The translations under genes were made by a program, and so were the position numbers. The notes beneath the pieces were generated by a model. That model did not search any database, had not been told where the DNA came from, and saw nothing but the letters and a program-made list of their open reading frames with translations. Source: an uncultured Solirubrobacterales bacterium (GTDB lineage Bacteria; Actinomycetota; Thermoleophilia; Solirubrobacterales; 70-9). From it: DNA of 7,998 bases. Below, piece by piece: positions 1-5,790 of the stretch. Where the stretch lies: NCBI GenBank assembly GCA_937910825.1, contig CALEMO010000221.1, positions 1 to 7,998 on the forward strand. The letters are read 5' to 3'. The number at the start of each line of letters is the position of its first letter. Position 1 is the stretch's first letter.

Positions 1-1475
1 GGCCTGGATCTCACCGCCGGCTTGATAATCGTTCGAGTCACAGCACCGGTGATCGCCGAAACGGATTTGACCTGTTCTCCCACTTCTTCCGTCGCAAACA
101 GCTGCATCGTCGTCTGCGCGAGAATCGCGTCGTCAAGTTCGGCCGCAGTCGAACTGAGTGCCTCGAATGCGTCGCCCCCGGGGGCGCGCTCGGGCATTTC
201 TTCGTCAAGTTCTTCCAGCTCGTCTTCCATCGCCGGATCAAGCTCGATCGCATGCCTGCGCTCACGCTCTACCTCAAATGCGAGCTGCTTGAGCCTGGCG
301 TCGGCCGGCAGCAACAGGTAGCTCATCTGCCGCTTCGGTCTCGGCGTGGTCCTGATGAAGCGTCCGACGACCTGGCGGAAGAACAGTTCAGTTCGCGCGG
401 CGGTGGCGTATACGCCGACCCGGAGGCGCGGGATGTCAACCCCTTCCGAGACCATCAGCACGGATACGAGCCAGCGCTGGTCGCTGCCGGCGAAGGCATT
501 GATCCGCCGACTCGCCCCGGGCTCGTCGCTCATCACGATTTCAGGCTGTTGGTCGGAAATGAAATTCAGCTGCCGGGCAATTGCCCTGGCATGTTCCTGG
601 TCAGAGGCAACCACCAGGCCACCAGCATCTTCATGGCCCGCTGCCCTGACTTCGTCCAGTTTCGTGTCCGCGTCCCTGAGCACTTTGCCCATCCAGTCCC
701 CGTCAGCCTCAAGGGCAGTGCGCAGGCGCCGGGCTGACTCGGCAGCGGGCAGTACGAGGTCAAAATCAGCGTTTCTCACCCGTCCATCGCTGACCCATTC
801 CATCTCTCCGTCGTAGGGAAGGAAGGTCATCGGCCGGCAGACCCGGTCGATCAGGGCGTCCGGATAGCCGTAGACGAAATCGGCCCGACTCAGACCCTCC
901 TCGTCGTAGTGGACCCAGGGGATCGCCGCGTTGTCCGAGCGGAAAGGAGTGCCGGAAAGAAGCAGGCGGAAGGTGGCATGGTCGAATGCCTGGCGGGCAC
1001 TGGCTCCCCAACTTGCCTGCTCGCCCATGTGATGCGGCTCATCGGCGATCACCAGAGTTGGCCGTCGCGAAGCCCGGGCATGGACCGTAGGGTCGGCGGC
1101 GACGGTCTGGTAGGTAAACGCCACCCCGTGGAAATCCGAGATCTCGGGGCCATCGGCATTCGGGCGATTCGGCTCCAGGTCGATTCCACAGCGAGCGGCA
1201 TCCTGCGCCCACTGCCGGCAGATGTGGGTGGTCGGAGCAACGACCACCACCCGGCTCACCCTTCCTGACGAAAGCATGCGGTGGGCGACCTTCAGGCCGA
1301 AAGTCGTCTTGCCCGCGGCAGGAGTCGCCGAAGTGAGGAAACTGTCTCCCTGAAACAGCTCGATCTGCTCGATTGTCCGCTTCTGCCAATCCCTGAGCCC
1401 ACGGGCTTTCGGCCACTCAGGGAGCGGGGTCCGGGGTCCGAAACCCGCATCGTGATGAGTGGAAGTACTGCTCAA
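1..1475 (-). CDS. DExH-box superfamily II helicase, 3' end cut by the window edge
   Basis: ATP-dependent nucleic-acid translocase or helicase of the broad SSL2/COG1061 type; the substrate cannot be told from sequence. About 491 residues are visible and the frame is still open at base 1, so the C-terminus is missing. Motifs in order: LRDWQ (about residue 27, Q-motif-like), Walker A ATPAAGKTT (50-58), VVVVAPTTHICRQW (motif Ia region, 76-89), DEPH box in LVIADEPHHMG (141-151), motif III SGTPFR (173-178), SEGVDIPRLR (motif V, 342-351) and QVVGRFIR (motif VI, 367-374). The set is complete, so both RecA-like lobes should be active. After motif VI comes an acidic stretch (DELEELDEE, about 417-425). 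The only ATG/GTG/TTG start in frame between the upstream stop and Walker A is TTG at 1475; no good Shine-Dalgarno sits close to it. It lies 38 bp after the fructosamine-kinase gene and probably shares its transcript. Could be a DNA-repair or restriction-associated helicase; no partner is visible. Confidence 0.9.
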   Translation of the reverse strand, partial: MSSTSTHHDAGFGPRTPLPEWPKARGLRDWQKRTIEQIELFQGDSFLTSATPAAGKTTFGLKVAHRMLSSGRVSRVVVVAPTTHICRQWAQDAARCGIDLEPNRPNADGPEISDFHGVAFTYQTVAADPTVHARASRRPTLVIADEPHHMGEQASWGASARQAFDHATFRLLLSGTPFRSDNAAIPWVHYDEEGLSRADFVYGYPDALIDRVCRPMTFLPYDGEMEWVSDGRVRNADFDLVLPAAESARRLRTALEADGDWMGKVLRDADTKLDEVRAAGHEDAGGLVVASDQEHARAIARQLNFISDQQPEIVMSDEPGASRRINAFAGSDQRWLVSVLMVSEGVDIPRLRVGVYATAARTELFFRQVVGRFIRTTPRPKRQMSYLLLPADARLKQLAFEVERERRHAIELDPAMEDELEELDEEMPERAPGGDAFEALSSTAAELDDAILAQTTMQLFATEEVGEQVKSVSAITGAVTRTIIKPAVRSR

Positions 1476-1513
1476 GGATGCTGGAGGGTAAGGCTTCCGC
1501 CGGTCGTCAGTTT

Positions 1514-2416
1514 TCAGAGGTACCCACGGGCCGCCCGGGCGGCCGCGGCACCGTAGCTTCCGCCGAAGAGGATCGCGTGGATCAGGAGTGGCTGAACCTG
1601 CCAGAGTTCGACCCGCTGTCTGAAGTCGGGCTCGAGCGGAAACTCTTCCTTGTATGCCGCCAGGAAGCGGTCCGACGGCGCTCCGAAGAGGGCCAGCATG
1701 GCCAGATCCATTTCACGATGAGCAGCATGCGCGGCAGGGTCTACCAGGCAGGGCCGCCCGCCTTCAGTGACCAGCAGGTTGCCGGACCAGAGATCGCCGT
1801 GGGTCAGGGCCGGGGGTTCAGCCACCCCTGCGATTTGATCGATCCGCGCGCACAAAGTTGTTATCTGGCGGGCGGCTTCAGTGTCGATTCGACCGACGTT
1901 GATCGCCTGCCTGACCAGGCCTTCGAGCCTCGCCGCGTAACAGGGGCCGAAACCGCGCCCGGAATCCGCCTCAACGCAGCGGCCGAGATCCACCGGACCC
2001 ACGTGCAGACTCCGGTCCGGTGCTCCTTCTGGCAACTGGCCGTACCGGGTCGCCTCGATTCGGTGGATTCCCGCAAGACCTCGTCCGAACTCCTCTTCGC
2101 CATTGGCGTCCAGGCGGCCACCGGGCTCGACCCATTCGAGCATCAGGGCGGGGACCGGCTGCTCGACTACACCGAGTACAGCCGGCACCAGAATCGTCCC
2201 GGCTTCAGCCAGCCAGCGAAGACCAGCGGCTTCCATCTGAAATTCCTCGAGCGGGGCATCGGGCCTGCTTTTCAGAAATATCTCGCGATCGTCGGCGAGG
2301 GTCAACTTCCAGGCCGCGTTTATGTCACCGCCGGCGCAGGGCTCGGATTCGGTTAGCCGAGTGCCGAGGCACTCTGCGGCTGACGCGAAAAGCGCTTCCA
2401 CCTCAGACCCACTCAT
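1514..2416 (-). CDS. Fructosamine kinase family protein (ketosamine-3-kinase-like)
   Basis: A 300-residue cytoplasmic kinase of the fructosamine/ketosamine-3-kinase family (aminoglycoside-phosphotransferase fold). The family phosphorylates sugar adducts on proteins or amino acids, which then break down (deglycation). Visible landmarks: GGDINAAWKL (29-38, nucleotide-loop region), Lys49 in IFLKSR (ATP-binding Lys), catalytic loop THGDLWSGNLL (205-215, Asp208 and Asn213), metal-binding Asp226 in LVDPA, then AHREMDLAM (232-240) and the family C-terminal block LFGGSYGAAAARAA. Length is full for the family. The usual GHRE is AHRE here, and the middle segment (about 138-175) looks less conserved than usual. 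The ATG at 2416 has a TAATCT hexamer 6 nt upstream, consistent with a leaderless transcript. It is divergent from the epimerase-CHAD gene and is followed by the helicase after 38 bp. The substrate is inferred from family only; some bacterial members have other or unknown substrates. Confidence 0.92.
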   Translation of the reverse strand: MSGSEVEALFASAAECLGTRLTESEPCAGGDINAAWKLTLADDREIFLKSRPDAPLEEFQMEAAGLRWLAEAGTILVPAVLGVVEQPVPALMLEWVEPGGRLDANGEEEFGRGLAGIHRIEATRYGQLPEGAPDRSLHVGPVDLGRCVEADSGRGFGPCYAARLEGLVRQAINVGRIDTEAARQITTLCARIDQIAGVAEPPALTHGDLWSGNLLVTEGGRPCLVDPAAHAAHREMDLAMLALFGAPSDRFLAAYKEEFPLEPDFRQRVELWQVQPLLIHAILFGGSYGAAAARAARGYL

Positions 2417-2422
2417 GCTGCC

Positions 2423-2428
2423 AGATTA
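2423..2428 (-). promoter_or_regulatory. Candidate -10 element (TAATCT) for the fructosamine-kinase unit
   Basis: On the minus strand TAATCT matches the actinobacterial -10 pattern TANNNT and ends 6 nt before the ATG at 2416. Transcription would then start at or next to the A of ATG, giving a leaderless mRNA. A TTGTGA lies upstream but the spacer to the hexamer is about 20 nt, so I do not claim a -35. Support comes from the same spacing at the starts at 5013 and 5095. Confidence 0.5.
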
Positions 2429-2473
2429 GCTTTGCCACCGGCGGTTTTTCACAATTCGGTCGCGCCGATCCGC

Positions 2474-2479
2474 GATCAT
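2474..2479 (+). promoter_or_regulatory. Candidate weak -10 element (GATCAT) for the epimerase-CHAD gene
   Basis: GATCAT sits exactly 6 nt before the ATG at 2486. It keeps the two most conserved bases of TANNNT (A at position 2, T at position 6) but lacks the first T. The 69-bp gap between the divergent starts at 2416 and 2486 holds no Shine-Dalgarno sequence for either gene, which favours leaderless starts on both sides. Confidence 0.3.
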
Positions 2480-2485
2480 GCCTGC

Positions 2486-4336
2486 ATGTCCACCGATCCG
2501 ATCAGACTTGAAAGCCGAAGCGGCCTTGCGGCTACCTTCGTCCCGCAAGCCGGAATGATCGCCATTTCGCTCGAATACGGGGGCCAGGAGCTGCTGGGAC
2601 AGCGAGGCGGGCTCGACAGCTATGTCGCGTCCGGCAAGACCATGGGCATCCCCATCCTCTACCCCTGGGCAAACCGGCTGGCGCGCGACTCCTACGAGTT
2701 CGCCGGCAAGTCGGTGGTACTCGGCAGCGGCACCCCACGTATCCGTCGGGATTCGAACGGGCTGGTGATCCACGGGACGCTCGCGGCGTACCCGGGGTGG
2801 CAGGTCGAGCGGGTTTCCCCGGACGACACCGGCGATGGAGCATCCTTGCGGGCGACGCTCGACTTCGGATCCGAGCCGGAACTGCTCGCAAGCTTTCCAT
2901 ACCCACACCAGCTCACCCTTGAAGCAGTCCTTCGGGCAGACACCCTCTCGCTGAGCACAATCGTCACAGCGACCGGGGACCTGCCGGTACCGCTGGCTTT
3001 CGGTTTCCACCCGTACATCGCGCTGCCGGATAGCGATCGCAGTCAATGGACGATCGACCTGCCGGCGATGATGCTGGTCGAAGCCGACGATCGCGGAATC
3101 CCCACCGGTGAGTTCCAGCCCTTCGATCCGGGTCCGCGCAAGCTTGGTACCGACGACTGGGACCAGGGCTTTTGCGAGGTCGAAGAAGGTTCCGAGTTCA
3201 CGGTCAGCAGCGAGAGTTGGAAAGCGGCGGTTCGCTTCGATTCCGGATATAGCGCCAGCCAGGTATTTGCACCGGCTGGGGAAGACCTGGTCTGTTTCGA
3301 ACCGATGAAGGCTCCGTCCAACGCATTGGTGACCGGGCGGGGACTCAGATCGGTTGAGCCGGGCGAAAGCGACCTCAGTCGTTTCTCGATAACCGTGGTC
3401 GGCGGATCCCCTTTTGAAGGAGAAACCGGCAGTGAGTTGCGAGCCGGGCGAGGGTTTCTCCTTGCCAGCGAAGAGCCCGGCAGCGAAATACGGCGGGTCG
3501 CCCTGGAGCAGGTCAGCTCGGCACTCGCCGCCCTGCGGGACCATCGCCCGGAAGAGAGGGGCGAGGCGGTTCACCAGGCCCGCAAAGAGATGAAGAAACT
3601 GCGTTCGTTGCTCAGGCTGGTCCGCGAAGAACTCGGGTTGGACACCTTCCGATCGGAGAACCATCGCTACCGCGACGCCTCCCGACTGCTTTCGCAGCAG
3701 CGCGACGGTGACGCTCTGTTCGAGGCGGTCGATTCCCTTCGAGATGAGTATCCATCGCATGCGCCTCCGATCGACCTGCTTGTCCGGGACCTTCGCGCCG
3801 CTGGTCAAGACTCTTCGCCTGGCGGTGCAGATCTGCTGGAAAGCGGTACCAGCATGGAAATGGCTGCGCGGCGGATCGAAGCCGGAGGCGATCTGATACG
3901 AGGCTGGAAACTCGGCAAAGACGACTGGAACCTTTTCGAGAAAGGACTTCGCCGCACCTATCGCGACGGCCGCCGGGCGATGAAAAAGGCAGAAAGCTCT
4001 CGCACGCCTGAATCGGTCCATGAATGGCGCAAGCGGGTCAAGGACCTCTGGTACCAGCTGCGCCTGCTGAGAAACGCCTGGCGGGCGACCATGAAGACGC
4101 TGGCGGGCGAGGTAGGGGATCTGGCCGAACTGCTCGGCGAACATCACGACCTGGCCGTTCTGGTCGAAGAGCTTGAACGCCGAATCGCCGGCGGCTCGGA
4201 CTACGCCGCGCTGGAGGAGTTCGCGCTCGCGCGCCAGGGTGAGCTGATCGGGGATGCCCTGCCCCTCGGACATCGCATCTATTCGGAAACGCCGCAGGAT
4301 TTCGTAGCCAGAATCGGCAGCTACTGGTTGTCCTGA
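2486..4336 (+). CDS. Aldose 1-epimerase (mutarotase)-CHAD domain fusion protein
   Basis: A 616-residue cytoplasmic two-domain protein. Residues 1 to about 306 are an aldose 1-epimerase, interconverting alpha and beta anomers of an aldohexose. Its signature residues are present: Asn63-Arg64 (WANRL), His96 (VIHGTL), His175 (FGFHPY), Asp226 (WDQGF) and Glu272 (CFEPM), the expected general base. Residues about 318-616 are a CHAD domain, a histidine-rich helical fold known to bind inorganic polyphosphate. It has its usual opening (SEIRRVALEQ, 333-342), two repeat halves starting VHQARKEMKKLRS (362-374) and VHEWRKRVKDLW (511-522), and GEHHDL (551-556). Both halves look complete and no stop or frameshift separates them. 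I chose ATG 2486 over the in-frame TTG at 2432: the N-terminus then fits the family and a -10-like hexamer lies 6 nt upstream. The 3' end overlaps the convergent membrane-protein gene by 16 bp. Tethering a mutarotase to polyphosphate is inference; the sugar is unknown. Confidence 0.93.
   Translation: MSTDPIRLESRSGLAATFVPQAGMIAISLEYGGQELLGQRGGLDSYVASGKTMGIPILYPWANRLARDSYEFAGKSVVLGSGTPRIRRDSNGLVIHGTLAAYPGWQVERVSPDDTGDGASLRATLDFGSEPELLASFPYPHQLTLEAVLRADTLSLSTIVTATGDLPVPLAFGFHPYIALPDSDRSQWTIDLPAMMLVEADDRGIPTGEFQPFDPGPRKLGTDDWDQGFCEVEEGSEFTVSSESWKAAVRFDSGYSASQVFAPAGEDLVCFEPMKAPSNALVTGRGLRSVEPGESDLSRFSITVVGGSPFEGETGSELRAGRGFLLASEEPGSEIRRVALEQVSSALAALRDHRPEERGEAVHQARKEMKKLRSLLRLVREELGLDTFRSENHRYRDASRLLSQQRDGDALFEAVDSLRDEYPSHAPPIDLLVRDLRAAGQDSSPGGADLLESGTSMEMAARRIEAGGDLIRGWKLGKDDWNLFEKGLRRTYRDGRRAMKKAESSRTPESVHEWRKRVKDLWYQLRLLRNAWRATMKTLAGEVGDLAELLGEHHDLAVLVEELERRIAGGSDYAALEEFALARQGELIGDALPLGHRIYSETPQDFVARIGSYWLS
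3416..3439 (+). promoter_or_regulatory. Possible internal ribosome-binding site and TTG start for a CHAD-only product
   Basis: GAAGGAG at 3416-3422 is a good Shine-Dalgarno match. It lies in the linker between the two domains, 14 nt before an in-frame TTG at 3437 (Leu318). Initiation there would give a 299-residue free-standing CHAD protein beginning at the normal CHAD boundary. The spacing is longer than ideal and TTG is a weak start, so this is only a candidate. It could also be a relic of a once separate gene. Confidence 0.25.
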
Positions 4337-5013
4337 GGTCCTGAGCGCAGGCTGGGCCATCTGAAACCGGTGGTCCGCCACGCCAGAATCAGGGCCTCGA
4401 CCAGCGCAATCACGGCGAACAGGCCGAAGGCGATACCCCAGAATTCATCCGGATAGATCCGCCTCAGGGTGGAACCGTCTGCGAACCTCCACGAGTCGCC
4501 TTCAAAAAACACCGAATGGAAGCCGTCAAAGAAGGCATCGAACGCAATCAGCATCACCAGCCCGGCGATCGCCATGATGATCAGAGTGAGCCATGCGCCC
4601 CGGCCCAGTGCCGCGCGTAACGCCCCACGGCCGGCTCGCTTCACAAGGGCGAAACCTGAAGCACCTCCGGCGACCAGGGCGACCAGCCAGACCAGCAGGG
4701 ATGCCTTGACCAGACCCGATACGTCTTCCATGTGGTTGATCTCCTTCGGCTGGAACGCGGGCTGGCCGTCGGGCAGGGTCGCCGTTTCCAGGAGCTCCGT
4801 GCCTGCGCCGACCGGCCAGATCGAGCGGATCCCGGTTTCGGCCAATTCGGTACGGGAGCCACCGGCCAGACCCAGCGGGTCCTCTGGAAATCCGGGCAGG
4901 GCATAGATCAGGTCGGCCAGCCAGGGCACCAGCAGAATGATCAGCGCGTTGCCGAGCAGGATCGACGGGACCGCGAGCATGATGACGATCCCCAGCGGAT
5001 TCGATAGGCGCAC
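4321..5013 (-). CDS. DUF1461/TIGR01906 (Lit-like) integral membrane protein
   Basis: A 230-residue membrane protein with four hydrophobic helices (about residues 8-31, 102-124, 140-160 and 192-213) and a soluble loop of about 70 residues after the first helix. Family motifs are clear: EINHMEDV (91-98) with His94, FFDGFHSVFF (161-170) with His166, then GDSWRF (172-177) and the YPDEFW block (187-192). The family includes Lit of low-GC Gram-positives, an intramolecular transacylase that makes lyso-form lipoproteins. Two conserved histidines are reported as important there, and His94 and His166 are the likely equivalents. Whether this high-GC homologue has that activity is unknown. The start is GTG 5013, with TACGAT 6 nt upstream. 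The next in-frame start, ATG 4980, would remove part of the first helix. The gene is convergent with the epimerase-CHAD gene and divergent from the 5095 operon, so it is probably a single-gene unit. Confidence 0.85.
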   Translation of the reverse strand: MRLSNPLGIVIMLAVPSILLGNALIILLVPWLADLIYALPGFPEDPLGLAGGSRTELAETGIRSIWPVGAGTELLETATLPDGQPAFQPKEINHMEDVSGLVKASLLVWLVALVAGGASGFALVKRAGRGALRAALGRGAWLTLIIMAIAGLVMLIAFDAFFDGFHSVFFEGDSWRFADGSTLRRIYPDEFWGIAFGLFAVIALVEALILAWRTTGFRWPSLRSGPQDNQ

Positions 5014-5019
5014 CCGCTG

Positions 5020-5025
5020 ATCGTA
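5020..5025 (-). promoter_or_regulatory. Candidate -10 element (TACGAT) for the Lit-like gene
   Basis: On the minus strand TACGAT fits TANNNT and ends 6 nt before the GTG at 5013, the same geometry as at 2416 and 5095. No Shine-Dalgarno is visible before the GTG. A leaderless mRNA starting at the GTG is the simplest reading. Confidence 0.45.
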
Positions 5026-5082
5026 CCGGGCCGGGGTAGTGGTCGGACCGGGTTGTCGGCAAGGCCGGGACCGCGGTTGGGG

Positions 5083-5088
5083 TACCGT
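5083..5088 (+). promoter_or_regulatory. Candidate -10 element (TACCGT) for the four-gene operon
   Basis: TACCGT fits TANNNT and ends 6 nt before the ATG at 5095. The 81-bp gap 5014-5094 thus carries two back-to-back -10 candidates about 57 bp apart. No convincing -35 hexamer is seen, which is common for actinobacterial promoters. Confidence 0.45.
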
Positions 5089-5094
5089 TCAGGT

Positions 5095-5346
5095 ATGCCG
5101 TACAAGCACGATAAAGATCAAGAGAAGCGCGAAGCCGAACGGCCTGTGAATGAAGCCGGGGGTGGAGTATCGGAAGGCTTCGAAGGATCCGAAGCCCAGT
5201 TGATCGAGCAGGCGGAAAACTTGGACCGGGGAAGGAACCCCAAGTACGACGCCGGCAAGGTTGAAGCCGAACGCTCCGAAGCCGTCTACGGAGAGGCCGA
5301 CGAAGAGCACGTGAGCGAACGTGACCGGGATCCGGAAGACGGCTGA
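5095..5346 (+). CDS. Small highly charged hypothetical protein
   Basis: An 83-residue protein of unknown function, very hydrophilic and rich in Glu, Asp, Lys and Arg. It has no hydrophobic segment, signal peptide or cysteine, so it is probably cytoplasmic and may be largely disordered. Notable parts: a basic/acidic start (MPYKHDKDQEKREAE), a glycine turn NEAGGGVSEGFEGSE (34-48 if counted from the 5053 TTG, 20-34 from the ATG used here), a short possibly helical stretch AQLIEQAENLD, and an acidic tail. The GGGVSEGF segment resembles small proteins I associate with this actinobacterial group, but I cannot name a family. I prefer ATG 5095 to the upstream in-frame TTG at 5053 because of the TACCGT hexamer 6 nt upstream. 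Its stop codon directly abuts the GTG of the SRPBCC gene, so it leads the operon and is translated with it. Composition (few hydrophobics, strong third-position GC) is consistent with a real gene. Confidence 0.75.
   Translation: MPYKHDKDQEKREAERPVNEAGGGVSEGFEGSEAQLIEQAENLDRGRNPKYDAGKVEAERSEAVYGEADEEHVSERDRDPEDG
5334..5338 (+). promoter_or_regulatory. Shine-Dalgarno-like site (GGAAG) for the SRPBCC gene
   Basis: GGAAG lies inside the end of the small charged-protein gene, 8 nt before the GTG at 5347. This supports that GTG as the start. It also contrasts with the first genes of each unit, which lack such a site. Confidence 0.45.
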
Positions 5347-5790
5347 GTGGCCAACTACAACACCACCGTCGACAGTCCGAAAAGTCCGGAAGAAGCTTTC
5401 GACTACCTGTCCGACTTCACCACCGCGGGCGAATGGGACGCGAACACCGTCTCTTCGGAACTGGTCAAGGGTGATGCGAAAGAGGTCGGAGCCGAGTACC
5501 GGGTCGTGACCAGGTTCGGCGGCCGGGAGATGACCCTGACCTACAGGACCGTCGAGCTCGACCGGCCCCGAAAGGTCGTTCTCGAAAGCGGAAACAGCAG
5601 TACGAAAATTACCGACACGATGAGCTTCGAGCCGACAGCATCCGGGACCCGGGTCACCTATGACGCGAACGTTGCTCCCCGTGGCCTGGCAAAGCTCCTC
5701 GATCCCGTCCTCACCCTGATTTTCAAGCGGGTCGGAGACAACGCGGCCAAGGGCCTGCGTGAGGCACTGGGAGCCGACAGCGACAAGTGA
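5347..5790 (+). CDS. SRPBCC family protein (polyketide cyclase/START-like fold)
   Basis: A 147-residue soluble protein of the SRPBCC (Bet v1/START-like) superfamily, whose helix-grip fold encloses a hydrophobic ligand. Visible pattern: first strand ANYNTTVDSP, helix SPEEAFDYLSDF (13-24), the family Trp in GEWD (28-31), VGAEYRVVTRFGGREMTLTYRTVEL (47-71) as paired strands, the LDRPRKVVLES turn (71-81), TDTMSFEPTASGTRVTYDANV (89-109), and a long C-terminal helix (113-142) that closes the cavity. Length is typical. The start is GTG 5347, immediately after the TGA of the preceding gene and with GGAAG 8 nt upstream. Its 3' end overlaps the oxidoreductase gene at GTGA. The family covers cyclases, lipid carriers and coenzyme-Q-binding proteins, so no exact reaction can be given. 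The neighbours suggest it binds or presents the substrate of the downstream oxidoreductases. Confidence 0.88.
   Translation: MANYNTTVDSPKSPEEAFDYLSDFTTAGEWDANTVSSELVKGDAKEVGAEYRVVTRFGGREMTLTYRTVELDRPRKVVLESGNSSTKITDTMSFEPTASGTRVTYDANVAPRGLAKLLDPVLTLIFKRVGDNAAKGLREALGADSDK

Noticed and set aside
181..240. Serine-repeat-like stretch in plus-strand translation near the left edge
   Set aside because: It is the complement of the acidic Glu/Asp-rich segment after the helicase motifs, not a separate repeat or gene.
1478..2356. 292-codon open frame on the plus strand
   Set aside because: Antisense to the fructosamine-kinase gene, with no domain of its own; long shadow frames are expected at this GC content.
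2432..2485. TTG 2432 as the start of the epimerase-CHAD gene
   Set aside because: It would add 18 residues with no family similarity, lacks a ribosome site and would lie upstream of the -10-like hexamer placed 6 nt before ATG 2486.
2426..4381. 651-codon open frame on the minus strand
   Set aside because: It is antisense to the epimerase-CHAD gene, whose domains and catalytic residues are clear. The minus-strand product shows no recognisable domain and has the Arg/Pro/Gly-rich make-up of a GC-driven shadow frame.
5053..5094. TTG 5053 as the start of the small charged protein
   Set aside because: The added residues are Arg/Gly/Pro-rich like intergenic translation, and the candidate -10 at 5083-5088 would lie inside the gene.
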